From: G965261475 sp965261475 [NCBI: bacterium] | GTDB lineage: Bacteria > SAR324 > XYD2-FULL-50-16 | NCBI GenBank assembly: GCA_965261475.1 | Contig: OZ253454.1 | Location: 1,426,001 to 1,490,000 of the forward strand | Direction of reading: 5' to 3' | DNA length: 64,000 nucleotides | In this document: piece by piece, positions 56,176 through 64,000 of the stretch | How the letters are laid out: each line of letters begins with the position of its first letter | Numbering within the stretch: position 1 is the first letter of the stretch | Translations under genes and position numbers: made by a program | Notes under the pieces: model-generated | Seen by the model: the letters and a program-made list of their open reading frames with translations, nothing else | Database searches by the model: none | What the model was told of the DNA's origin: nothing

Positions 56176-57195
56176 ATGAAAAACATTAAATTTATTTTAT
56201 GTATTCTGTTCTTTTGCGTTTTTACTCCAATTTTTGCGCAAAATGTGACTATCTATAGTTACAGACAACCTTACCTCTTAAAGCCATTGTTGCAAGCTTT
56301 TGAAGAAAATTCTGGTATTAAAACAAAGGTGCTGTTTTTAAAAACTGGTCTAAATGAAAGATTGGAAAGCGAAGGAAAATTGTCTCCCGCAGACCTTATT
56401 CTAACCACAGATATCCAAAGATTAAATCAATTAGTTACAAAAAATTTAGTACAACCAGTCTCCTCTGAAACTTTAACCAAGCTCGTACCAACAGAGCTTC
56501 GTCATCGTCAAAATCTTTGGTTTGCTCTTTCTTTGAGGGCAAGAGTAATTTACGCTGCTAAAAACAATATTCCCAGAGGTGCCATACAAAACTATCAAGA
56601 TTTAATGAATAAAAAATGGCGAGGAAAAATTTGCACTCGCTCGGCAAAACATAGCTATAATTTGGGTTTGATTGCCTCAATGATTGCTCAAAATGGCATT
56701 CTTGATACCAAAAAATGGCTCATAGGAGTAAAGAAAAACCTCGCTAGAAAACCTCAAGGCAATGACAGGGCACAGGTTAAAGCAATTTATGCTGGGCAGT
56801 GCGACTTAAGTTTAGGTAATTCTTACTATTTAGGCGTAATGGCAACTAATAAAAAGAATCCAGAACAAAAAAAATGGGCTCAGAGTATTTATGCTATTAC
56901 ACCCAACCAGCAAAAAGAAGGCACCAATGTCAATATTTCCGGTATGGCTTTGAGTAAATATACTTCTAATAAAAAACAAGCAATTATGCTAATGGAATTT
57001 TTGGTAAGCAAAAAAGCGCAAAAAATTTATGCAAATGTCAATCATGAGTTCCCTATCAGAGGAGATGTTGCTCTTTCTAAGTTTTCACAGAAAGAGTTTG
57101 GTAAATTTAAAAAAAATTTAGCAGGAATTGCGAAAATTCCCAATCATTACCGACAAGCTTCAGATTTGGTAGACGAAGTAATGTTTGATTTTTAA
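56176..57195 (+). CDS. Ferric-iron ABC transporter substrate-binding protein (FutA/FbpA type)
   Basis: A 339-residue periplasmic binding protein with a signal peptide cut near PIFAQ. VTIYSYRQPYLLKPLL at the mature start holds a ligand Tyr; LGNSYYLG (about 215) gives the Tyr pair used to bind Fe3+ in this family. MEFLVSKKAQKIYA near 275 is the conserved C-lobe motif. Permease and ATPase genes are not in the window. Iron uptake suits the neighbouring ferrochelatase. Confidence 0.92.
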   Translation: MKNIKFILCILFFCVFTPIFAQNVTIYSYRQPYLLKPLLQAFEENSGIKTKVLFLKTGLNERLESEGKLSPADLILTTDIQRLNQLVTKNLVQPVSSETLTKLVPTELRHRQNLWFALSLRARVIYAAKNNIPRGAIQNYQDLMNKKWRGKICTRSAKHSYNLGLIASMIAQNGILDTKKWLIGVKKNLARKPQGNDRAQVKAIYAGQCDLSLGNSYYLGVMATNKKNPEQKKWAQSIYAITPNQQKEGTNVNISGMALSKYTSNKKQAIMLMEFLVSKKAQKIYANVNHEFPIRGDVALSKFSQKEFGKFKKNLAGIAKIPNHYRQASDLVDEVMFDF

Positions 57196-57232
57196 AACGC
57201 ACAAACAAATATCTAGGAAAAAATTTTTAGTT

Positions 57233-57264
57233 TATCTAATGTCGGCATAGGTAGATAGTTTTTT
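57233..57264 (+). terminator. Possible Rho-independent terminator after the iron-binding protein gene
   Basis: TATCTA and TAGATA form the outer stem, ATG and CAT pair inside around the loop TCGG with a three-base bulge, and GTTTTTT follows. The stem is A/T-rich, so strength is uncertain. It lies 38 bp after the stop at 57195 and 12 bp before comF. Confidence 0.4.
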
Positions 57265-57275
57265 AAAAACAACAA

Positions 57276-57946
57276 ATGTACTTATCAAAAATTTTTCCTA
57301 GTTGGTGTTATTTATGTCGTAAAATTTTACTTATCAAAGCAATATTAGCATTTGCTCACAGTGCATCCAGCTACTTCCTTGGTGGGATGAGAATATTTGT
57401 GCTAATTGTAACGCACCTAAAATTTATTGCTACTCCTGTAGAGCTCAACCAAAAATTACTCCTATTTTTAGCTATCAGCCTCCAATTAGCAATTTAATTA
57501 TCGCTATGAAGTATAACAAAAATTTTTATGTAGCAAGAATGCTTAAAAGAATAATAGCAAATTGGCTACAAGTCCATCCATATTTTATAGATACTTACAA
57601 TGCCATTGCCCCAATCCCAGCTCATTGGCGTAGATTTTTTATCAGGAATTTTAACCCTGCAGAATATTTAATTCCACTCAATACGCCCAAAATATCTGTT
57701 AAAAGATTATTACACACTCCTGCTCAAATTTCGCTCGACCCTAGTCAAAGAAAAAAATTACTCAAAAAAAAAGTTTTTCAAGTAACAACAAAGAATTTAC
57801 AAGAAAGAAAGGTACTCATTTTTGATGATGTAATCACAACAAAATCTACTGTTTTAAATCTAGCAAAAGAAATCAAAAAAACAAAGCCCGTAAAGATTGG
57901 TATTTTATGCCTTGCAAGAAGCGTTGCTACTAAAACAAGCCCCTAA
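57276..57946 (+). pseudogene. comF: ComF family phosphoribosyltransferase-like protein, frameshifted
   Basis: ATG 57276 starts in one frame with WCYLCRK; the rest of ComF is in another frame. There the Cys-rich zinc-finger part reads CSQC, CANC and CYSC, then FSYQPPISNLIIAMKYN and a C-terminal PRTase loop VLIFDDVITTKST. The frames join if the A4 run at 57321-57324 had one more A. Combined, the protein would be about 223 residues, normal for ComF, a cytoplasmic competence protein. Either the gene is dead, is rescued by slippage, or the base is a sequencing error. A stand-alone start at 57506 would lose the zinc finger. Confidence 0.88.
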
Positions 57947-57951
57947 AAGCG

Positions 57952-58068
57952 AGGTCGGCGGCGTCCTACTCTCCCACACAGTCTCCCATGCAGTACCATT
58001 GGCGCTAAAGGGCTTGACATTTGTGTTCGAAATGGAAACAAGTATTTCACCTTTGCTATAGCCACCGT
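57952..58068 (-). rRNA. rrf: 5S ribosomal RNA (isolated)
   Basis: The minus strand shows GGTGGCTATAGC at the 5' side, CCATTTCGAACAC, TTAGCGCCAATGGTACTGC and GTGGGAGAGTAGGACGCC, the usual 5S blocks, closing with helix I (GGTGGC against GCCGCC). Ends are approximate. No 23S or 16S flanks it: nadE ends 54 bp upstream and comF converges 6 bp beyond its 3' end. It is probably transcribed from its own promoter or read through from nadE. Confidence 0.93.
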
Positions 58069-58121
58069 TAATTTTAATTGTAATAGATTTGTAAGCAGAA
58101 AGCAAGCATCAGATAAAAAAA

Positions 58122-59738
58122 TTACCATTTTCTAGCTAGCGGCATTCTCCACCCAAGACCAAATGCTTTATCGCTAACCTTGATAATCAAAGAGGCTTGT
58201 TTTCTTTTGTATTCAGATACTTGAAACAAAGAGTTTATCTGCTCTATTGTTGCTGGAGAAAATTGTTTTTTTAACAATTGTTTTCTTTGATTTTTTACTA
58301 CAATTTTTTCTAAAACTTCATCTAGCAATTCGTAAGGAGGTAGTTTATCTTGGTCTATTTGATTTTTTTTTAACTCAGCAGAAGGTGCTTTGTTGAGAAT
58401 ATTAGGAGGAAAAATATTTTCTTGTTTTTGAAAATAACGGCAAATAGCATAAACTTCTGTTTTTTTTAAATCTCCTAGGGGGTTAAGAGAGCCGCACATA
58501 TCACCGTATAAAGTACAATAGCCTGTAAAAATCTCCGATTTATTTCCTGTGCTTAGCAATAGTTGATTGGTTTTGTTAGCAATTGCCATTAAAATCGTAC
58601 CTCTAATTCTAGTTTGAATATTTTCTTCGGTTTCATCTGCTACGGTATTTTTAAATAGCAAATCTAAAGATTGACTAAACGCCTCCATTATTTGTTGAAT
58701 AAAAATAGTGTGATACTCGACACCCAAATTTTTTGCTAAGCCTTCTGCATCTGTAATACTATGCTCGCTAGAGTAAGGAGAAGGAAGCAAAATACTTGTA
58801 ACATTGTCTTTGCCTAAAGCACGCACCGCCAAAAACAATGTGAGGGCGGAGTCTACACCGCCAGAAAGCCCTAACACCGCTTTTTTAAATCTAGTTTTTT
58901 TAAAATAATCTTTAATTCCTAGCGTTAAAGCCTCTGTTATTTCTAAGGGCATGGGCATAGGCTTAGCTCTTGATCCTTGTTTTAAAGAAAAAATACGCGC
59001 ACGCGTCCGAAAAGAAGGCATTGACCCTAGAACACCGCACTCAGAGGTCAAAAAACTACTACCATCAAAGACCAAACTATCATTGCCACCTACCTGATTA
59101 ACAAACAAAATAGGGCATCCTAATTTTTTTGAAATTTGTGTTAAATTTTCTTTTCTAGCAGTAATTTTACCTTTACTGTAGGGAGAAGCCGAGGGGTTGA
59201 CAATCAAATCCAAACCAATAAAGTTGTCTAAATGCTCTCTAGTGTAGTCTTGAGCAAAATTATATGTTTTTTTGTAGCAAAGATCTTCACAAATACCTAC
59301 TCCAATCTTCTTGTCCTTTAATTCAAAATATTGGCACTTATTGCCTGGAGCAAAATAACGAGTATCGTCAAAAACATCATAGTTTGGAAGCAGGCACTTA
59401 TGAAACAATTTTTCTACTTTTCCATTCGCACAAAGAGCCATGCTGTTATAAAGCGTTTTTCCATTGGTTTCTTTGCATTTTGTTGCTAGACCTACCAAAA
59501 AACAAACCTGAGATAGTTTAGTACAAAGCTCTGTGAGAGTTTGCAAACACTCATCTACTGCCTCTGCAATATAGAGCAGATCTTGAGGGGGATAACCCCA
59601 CAAAGACATTTCTGGAGTTATAAAAAAATCTACTTCACTTTGTTCTTCTAGTATTTTTAAGATCGCCTGTACTATTTTTTGAGCGTTTCCTGCAAAGTCT
59701 CCTACTAAAAAGTTTTCTTGAATGACGCCTATTTTCAT
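58122..59738 (-). CDS. nadE: Glutamine-dependent NAD+ synthetase
   Basis: A 538-residue two-domain enzyme that amidates NaAD to NAD+ with glutamine as ammonia source. The N-terminal nitrilase-like glutaminase has the catalytic Glu in TPEMSLWGYPP (about 40), Lys in FHKCLLPNYDVF (about 115) and Cys in GVGICEDLC (about 152). The C-terminal synthetase domain has the PP-loop LGLSGGVDSAL (about 291) and LLSTGNKSE. It connects to the glutamine supply from glnN. It ends the uppP-alr-dsbA-nadE run, 3 bp from the dsbA-like gene. Confidence 0.95.
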   Translation of the reverse strand: MKIGVIQENFLVGDFAGNAQKIVQAILKILEEQSEVDFFITPEMSLWGYPPQDLLYIAEAVDECLQTLTELCTKLSQVCFLVGLATKCKETNGKTLYNSMALCANGKVEKLFHKCLLPNYDVFDDTRYFAPGNKCQYFELKDKKIGVGICEDLCYKKTYNFAQDYTREHLDNFIGLDLIVNPSASPYSKGKITARKENLTQISKKLGCPILFVNQVGGNDSLVFDGSSFLTSECGVLGSMPSFRTRARIFSLKQGSRAKPMPMPLEITEALTLGIKDYFKKTRFKKAVLGLSGGVDSALTLFLAVRALGKDNVTSILLPSPYSSEHSITDAEGLAKNLGVEYHTIFIQQIMEAFSQSLDLLFKNTVADETEENIQTRIRGTILMAIANKTNQLLLSTGNKSEIFTGYCTLYGDMCGSLNPLGDLKKTEVYAICRYFQKQENIFPPNILNKAPSAELKKNQIDQDKLPPYELLDEVLEKIVVKNQRKQLLKKQFSPATIEQINSLFQVSEYKRKQASLIIKVSDKAFGLGWRMPLARKW

Positions 59739-59741
59739 CGG

Positions 59742-60335
59742 CTATTCTTTGAGCAAAGAATCCAGTACTAGTGATAAGTTGTCAATATCAGCACCCACTA
59801 CTAAAATAGAATTTTCTATCACAAAGGTTGGTGTGCTGCGAATATTGTTTTTGCTAGCAAAAATTTTTACAAATTTTATCTTATCTAAAATAGCAGAGCT
59901 ATTCTTTTGCTGTTCGTATTTTTGCTCTATTCCTGCAATTTTTGCTAGTGTATTAATTATATTGGGATGGTTGAGATTGCGAATACCAGAATCATGAAAA
60001 GATTGAAATAAAAGCTCTTTGACCTCCTTTCCTTTATCATTTTCTAAAGCTATAAAATAAAGTTTAGCAGGATTGATCCCAACGTAACCAATAGGCAAGT
60101 GAGAGATGATAAGCTTATCACCATATTTTTCTTGAAAACTATCAAGGTTTTTATGAAAATAATAACAATGAGGACAAGTAAAGCTCAAAACTTCTACAAC
60201 GCGCACAGTCGTTAAACTACCTGCTACAAGAGGGCTTTTACCTTCTAAAGGCGTATATTTTCCTTGAATCTCTTTTCCTAATAGCACAGGAACAAATAAC
60301 AGCAAGGTACACAAATAACAGATTGTTTGTTTCAT
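59742..60335 (-). CDS. DsbA-like thiol:disulfide oxidoreductase
   Basis: A 197-residue periplasmic protein with a signal peptide ending near VLLGKE. The active site CPHC is near 55 (SFTCPHCYYFHK) and the cis-Pro loop is STPTFVI near 167. It should oxidise cysteine pairs in exported proteins. No DsbB partner is in the window. It is 9 bp from alr. Confidence 0.9.
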   Translation of the reverse strand: MKQTICYLCTLLLFVPVLLGKEIQGKYTPLEGKSPLVAGSLTTVRVVEVLSFTCPHCYYFHKNLDSFQEKYGDKLIISHLPIGYVGINPAKLYFIALENDKGKEVKELLFQSFHDSGIRNLNHPNIINTLAKIAGIEQKYEQQKNSSAILDKIKFVKIFASKNNIRSTPTFVIENSILVVGADIDNLSLVLDSLLKE

Positions 60336-60344
60336 TTTTTTATG

Positions 60345-61454
60345 TTATATAATTATTCGTTTTACTCTGCAACTCCAGCTAGTGAATTGGTGATACACAA
60401 CGCTACTATACCATTCGCTTAAGTCATTAATAGTAATCTCTTTTTCTTTTTGCTTCCCTAAAATTACTACCTCGTCTCCTACTTTGGCTTGAGGTATATT
60501 TTGGATTTTTATCATAGTAGTATCCATAGAAACACCTCCTATAATATAGGCAAATTGCCCACAAAGCAAGACTCTTCCTTGATTTTTTAACCTTGGAAAA
60601 CCATCACCATAACCTATAGGTAAAACAGCTACTTTGGTATCTTCTGTAGCTGTGTAGTTCATGCCATAGCCGACTTTTTCCCCGGTTTTTATAATTTTAA
60701 TATGAGCAACACGAGTTTTAATATTCATCACGGGGGCAATACCAAAAATTCTCTTGCAAACACGGGAAGGATATACTCCTGCATTTAAGACGCCAACTCT
60801 CACCGCACTATAGTAGTAATCTGGTAGGTCCAAATACCCCCCTGTGTTGCAACAATGTATATACTTAGGAAGTATATTTTTTTTTTCTAAAATTCTTAAA
60901 ACTTTTTGAAACCTTGTAGCTTGGAGTTTAGCATAAGTTTTATCTAACTCATCAGATTGTGCAAAATGAGTCATAATACCTTCCAATTCCAAATAAGGCA
61001 CAGATAATATTTTTTCAAATAAATCAGCAGCTTTGCTCCAGTGTACTCCATAGCGACCAAGTCCGGTGTCAACTTTTAAATGAACTTTAACTCGTTTGTT
61101 TTGCTTAGCAGCAAGTACAGAAATGTTTTGAGCCCGTCGCAAAGACTGCAGCTGCAAGGTAAAATTTTTGCTAATACAAAGCTCTAACTCCTCTTCAAAC
61201 CTCTCATAAAGAATAAAGATAGGCGCTCTAATGCCCTGAGTTACTAAATCTAGAGCTTCTTTAACACAAGAAACCATCAAATAATCTGCGCCTTGAGCTA
61301 AAGCTTCTTTTGCTACTAAAATTGCGTCATGCCCTAGAGCATGACCTTTGATAACACAAAAATAATGCACGCCTTTAGGCAAGCCTTGTACAATAAGTTG
61401 TATATTTTTTCTCAAAATTTTTTGAGAAAGCTCCATTACAACATTATAGTGCAT
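60345..61454 (-). CDS. alr: Alanine racemase (divergent active-site motifs)
   Basis: A 369-residue PLP enzyme that makes D-alanine for peptidoglycan. The PLP lysine is in VIKGHALGHD (usually V-K-A-D-A-Y-G-H-G), so the Tyr of the AYGHG motif is Leu here. R136-type VDTGLGRYG, the R219-type AVRVGVLNAG, the catalytic Tyr in VGYGMNYTA and GGVSMD near 310 are kept. Activity is likely, but substrate range may differ. It is directly abutting uppP upstream. Confidence 0.88.
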   Translation of the reverse strand: MHYNVVMELSQKILRKNIQLIVQGLPKGVHYFCVIKGHALGHDAILVAKEALAQGADYLMVSCVKEALDLVTQGIRAPIFILYERFEEELELCISKNFTLQLQSLRRAQNISVLAAKQNKRVKVHLKVDTGLGRYGVHWSKAADLFEKILSVPYLELEGIMTHFAQSDELDKTYAKLQATRFQKVLRILEKKNILPKYIHCCNTGGYLDLPDYYYSAVRVGVLNAGVYPSRVCKRIFGIAPVMNIKTRVAHIKIIKTGEKVGYGMNYTATEDTKVAVLPIGYGDGFPRLKNQGRVLLCGQFAYIIGGVSMDTTMIKIQNIPQAKVGDEVVILGKQKEKEITINDLSEWYSSVVYHQFTSWSCRVKRIII

Positions 61455-62231
61455 CTACAATAAGAAAAGAAAACCAGAGAGAATTAAGCAATAAAAACAA
61501 AAATAAATTAACCTATTTTTTTGCACTAACCTCTTCATCCACCAACAGCAAAAAGACCCTACAATAAAAGAAGTTACAAAACCTACTAGCAAAGAAGACA
61601 TAGGAATAGTGATAACCTTATTTGTAATTTGTAGTAATTGCAAGAATCCGCCACCCAAAACAGGCACAAGTAACATCAAAAAAGAAAATTGCGTTACTTG
61701 CTTGCGGTTGCACCCTAATAAAATACCTATAGCAATAGTAGCCCCAGAGCGAGATAAACCTGGTAAAATGGCAAGTGTTTGACAAACGCCCAACAAAAAA
61801 CTTTTTTTATAATCAATGTTTTTGTTGGTTTCTTTTTTTTTATAACTCAAAAAAAGCAAAATAGCAGTAACAAACATCATTATAGCTACTAACGGAATAT
61901 TGCCTGCAAAAAAATACTCTACCTGCTTGCTAAAAAAAACACCTACAATAAAAATAGGTATAGCCGAAACTAGTAATTTACAAACAAGTTTAGTGTTGTC
62001 ATTCCATTGCAAACTCATTAAATCTTTAATAAGATGCCAAATATCAGAGTAAAAAACCACCACAATACTCAAAGCAGTTGCAATATGAAATAATAATATT
62101 ACTAGTAAATTCTGCGACGCTGCCAACCCAAAGAAATGCGTAGCAATTACTAAGTGACCGCTACTACTAATCGGAAAAAATTCCGTCAACCCTTGCAACA
62201 AACCTAAAAAAAATGCTTCACTTAATGACAT
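61455..62231 (-). CDS. uppP: Undecaprenyl-diphosphatase
   Basis: A 258-residue polytopic membrane protein that recycles undecaprenyl pyrophosphate, the carrier for peptidoglycan and surface glycans. Motifs GLTEFFPISSSGHLV (about 15-29) and LPGLSRSGATIA (about 155) are intact. It is the first gene of the minus-strand run to nadE. A 40-bp copy of its 5' end lies 170 bp upstream. Confidence 0.95.
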   Translation of the reverse strand: MSLSEAFFLGLLQGLTEFFPISSSGHLVIATHFFGLAASQNLLVILLFHIATALSIVVVFYSDIWHLIKDLMSLQWNDNTKLVCKLLVSAIPIFIVGVFFSKQVEYFFAGNIPLVAIMMFVTAILLFLSYKKKETNKNIDYKKSFLLGVCQTLAILPGLSRSGATIAIGILLGCNRKQVTQFSFLMLLVPVLGGGFLQLLQITNKVITIPMSSLLVGFVTSFIVGSFCCWWMKRLVQKNRLIYFCFYCLILSGFLFLL

Positions 62232-62232
62232 C
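62193..62232. repeat. Repeat unit A: 5' end of uppP
   Basis: The first 13 codons of uppP, matched 35 of 40 bases by unit B at 62367-62406, same orientation. Confidence 0.8.
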
Positions 62233-62366
62233 GGGCGCTTTCAATTTATTCAAGGAATTACAAAATCAATAGCTATGCTCAAGTATTGCCAACAAACATA
62301 ATCTTAATAAATGCTTAACAATTGCTAAGTTTGCGCTACTCTTAACTAGGAAAATTCTGCTAGCTA

Positions 62367-62406
62367 TTGCAAAAGACCTAAAAAAAATGCTTCACTTAAA
62401 AGCATC
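62367..62406. repeat. Repeat unit B: duplicated fragment of the uppP 5' end
   Basis: On the minus strand it reads M-L-L-S-E-A-F-F-L-G-L-L-Q followed by a TAG stop, nearly the uppP N-terminus. It is an isolated fragment in the 210-bp gap between uppP and the serine hydrolase and is the mark of a past local duplication. Confidence 0.8.
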
Positions 62407-62441
62407 AAAATACTTATCTTTCTATATTTTTTTTAAATTTT

Positions 62442-63488
62442 ATGCAAGCAATCTTACAAAGATTAGTAACCGAAGCACTAGAGAAAAAAATATTTTCTGG
62501 AGCACAAATTTTACTGGGAGACCATCAAAAAATTTTATTCCAAGAATCCTACGGACGAACAACTTTTGCACCTGATGCCAAAAAACTTACTACAAATAGT
62601 ATTTTTGACCTCGCTTCTCTAACCAAAGCACTAGCTACAAGTCTGGCGGTTTTACTACTAGTAGAAAAACAAGAGCTGTCGCTCACGACCCCTGTAGGAA
62701 AATTTTTTGCAGAATTTAAAACTCCGCCAAAAAATCAAATTACCATTTTGCACTTGCTTACACACACTTCAGGATTGCCTGATTGGTTGCCTCTTTTTAA
62801 ACAAAAAAACACAAGCACAGCATGGCAAAAATTACTTTGTACTCCCTTGCAACATGCTGTAGGCAGCAAGGTGGTTTATTCTTGTCTAGGATTTATAATT
62901 TTAGCAAAAATTATCGAAAAACTTACAGGAGATTTTCAGACATTCTGCAAAAAAAAATTTTACCAACCACTAGAATTGAGTAGAACCTATTTTTACCCCT
63001 TTGATTGTCAAAAACTACAAATAGTAAGCAACCACAAAGAGCAAGAGCAAGAATACAAAGCTACTGTGCAAGACGATAATGCTCAAATTTTTGGTGGTAA
63101 CAGTGGAAATTCTGGTCTTTTTTCTTGTGCAGCAGATATCTATTTATTAGCAAAAACTTTGCTACAAAATAAAGAAAGCACAGGCATAGCATTGTTACAA
63201 GCAGCAAGCATTACTAGAATGTGGACAAAGAGTACTCTTGCAAAGGAACCTAGTTGGGGCTTGGGATGGGTGTATTTTAAAGGAGAACAAGATTACTGTC
63301 ACTGTTCTCAAAACATGGAAATAGGCACAGTGGGGCACTTAGGTTACGCAGGAACCTCTCTAATGATAGAGCCTAGTAGAAAAAGAATTTATATTATTTT
63401 AACCAATAGAGTTGGTAGCAAAAAAACTGTCATCCCCATGAAAATTTTTAGAAAAAAAATTCACCGTTGTTTAGCAAATTACTTGTGA
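62442..63488 (+). CDS. Beta-lactamase-family serine hydrolase (class C/EstB-like)
   Basis: A 348-residue protein with the SxxK motif SLTK (59-62), a second motif YSCLGFI (about 145, where most relatives have Y-S-N or Y-S-D) and the HLGYAGTS block (about 298) in place of the K-T-G motif. No clear signal peptide, so it may be cytoplasmic. The family includes esterases, D-amino-peptidases and beta-lactamases; function is not predictable. It is divergent from uppP. Confidence 0.82.
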   Translation: MQAILQRLVTEALEKKIFSGAQILLGDHQKILFQESYGRTTFAPDAKKLTTNSIFDLASLTKALATSLAVLLLVEKQELSLTTPVGKFFAEFKTPPKNQITILHLLTHTSGLPDWLPLFKQKNTSTAWQKLLCTPLQHAVGSKVVYSCLGFIILAKIIEKLTGDFQTFCKKKFYQPLELSRTYFYPFDCQKLQIVSNHKEQEQEYKATVQDDNAQIFGGNSGNSGLFSCAADIYLLAKTLLQNKESTGIALLQAASITRMWTKSTLAKEPSWGLGWVYFKGEQDYCHCSQNMEIGTVGHLGYAGTSLMIEPSRKRIYIILTNRVGSKKTVIPMKIFRKKIHRCLANYL

Positions 63489-63607
63489 AGTAGTATTTGT
63501 TTGATATTTTTTGATAAAATAAATAACCCCTAGTATATTAAAATAATAGAATAAACAAAATTTTAGTAAAAAATAAAATCAATTATCTTAAATATTAGTT
63601 TAGAAAA

Positions 63608-64000
63608 ATGAAGAAACAAAATACTCTTTTTGTTTGTGCTTTAAAAATGGAAACACAAGGTAAACTCAGCGATTATAATGTCTTATACACAGGAGTAGGT
63701 AAAGTCAATGCTGCTTTTTACCTCACAAAATACTTAACCACTCGTAAACTGCCAGAACTAGTTATTAACTACGGTAGCGCAGGCTCTCAAAAAATTGCTA
63801 TGGGAGAGCTAGTAGATTGTACTAAATTCTTGCAGCGAGATATGGATGTTAGTACTTTGAATTTTGCTAAAGGAGAAACGCCTTTTGAAAAACAAATTCC
63901 TGCTATTCTAGATTTATCTGCTACAAAATTCAATCCTATCGGGAAGAATTTGATATGTGGCAGTGGAGATTCTTTTGTTACGGACCACAAAAACTACGCT
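63608..64000 (+). CDS. Nucleoside phosphorylase/MTA-nucleosidase-like protein (cut by window end)
   Basis: 131 codons from ATG 63608 are visible, open to the window end. LYTGVGKVNAAFYLTKYL (about 31-48), INYGSAGSQKIAMGELVD (about 57-74) and ICGSGDSFVTD (about 117) match the PNP_UDP_1 fold of 5'-methylthioadenosine/SAH nucleosidases and purine phosphorylases. The C-terminal catalytic part is outside the window. An A/T-rich 119-bp region precedes it. Confidence 0.85.
   Translation, partial: MKKQNTLFVCALKMETQGKLSDYNVLYTGVGKVNAAFYLTKYLTTRKLPELVINYGSAGSQKIAMGELVDCTKFLQRDMDVSTLNFAKGETPFEKQIPAILDLSATKFNPIGKNLICGSGDSFVTDHKNYA

Noticed and set aside
57506-57946. Stand-alone short ComF-like gene starting at 57506
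   Set aside because: The same frame continues upstream with zinc-finger cysteines, so it is the 3' part of a frameshifted comF.

Overview
The window is visibly AT-rich DNA from a Gram-negative bacterium. It carries genes for Kdo activation (kdsB), an LptF/LptG-type LPS export permease, an outer-membrane beta-barrel protein, a periplasmic CPHC thiol oxidoreductase and scattered peptidoglycan genes (murA, mraY, alr, uppP). DnaK and the grpE-dnaK-dnaJ order look proteobacterial, and the isocitrate dehydrogenase is the short NADP type. The order cannot be fixed from this window. Almost no gene start is preceded by a Shine-Dalgarno-like purine block, the single tRNA has no encoded CCA, and housekeeping clusters are broken up (ruvC apart from ruvA, mraY away from other division genes, a 5S rRNA with no 23S beside it). 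This fits a rearranged, possibly host-associated genome. No stretch longer than about 300 bases is without a gene.

Layout. 1-8.3 kb, minus strand: a YggT fragment, type III glutamine synthetase, a YHS protein, the grpE-dnaK-dnaJ-exonuclease chaperone operon and kdsB. 8.4-14.2 kb, plus strand: MATE exporter, GT39-like glycosyltransferase, LptF/G-like permease, 2-hydroxyacid dehydrogenase and a degenerate homocysteine-methyltransferase-like protein. 14.2-24.4 kb, minus strand: a small OMP, crcB, dinB, tRNA-Leu, a complete type III restriction-modification pair, icd and murA. 24.5-31.8 kb, mixed: uvrB-ribE, moaD, tatD, a SprT-like protease, yebC-ruvC and a pseudo-receiver protein. 32-36.3 kb, minus strand: metK-ssb-ruvA-HU-argD-fthC. 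36.4-42.6 kb, plus strand: small lipoprotein, GT2, apaG-pcm-folC-comM-thyA. 42.7-51.9 kb, minus strand: nine tandem, mutually similar GT2 glycosyltransferase genes plus a truncated tenth. 52.1-57.9 kb, plus strand: hemH, mraY, a 5'-nucleotidase lipoprotein, a ferric-iron binding protein and a frameshifted comF. 57.9-62.2 kb, minus strand: 5S rRNA, nadE, dsbA-like, alr, uppP. 62.4-64 kb, plus strand: a serine beta-lactamase-like hydrolase and a nucleoside phosphorylase-like gene cut by the window end.

The most striking element is the 9.2-kb GT2 array. Copies share nearly identical N-terminal catalytic halves and differ in blocks in the middle and at the C-terminus. The blocks are shuffled between copies: copy 2 carries a middle like copy 5 but a tail like copies 1 and 3. 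One copy is frameshifted by an extra base in a poly-A/T run and one is reduced to its first codons. This is what repeated unequal crossover or gene conversion would leave, and I infer a cassette-like system that diversifies a surface glycan. The nearby kdsB, Lpt-like, GT39-like and uppP genes show that the cell makes an LPS-type envelope. A second theme is homopolymer instability: comF and GT2 copy 8 are both broken by one base in an A/T run, and several intact genes carry A12-14 tracts.
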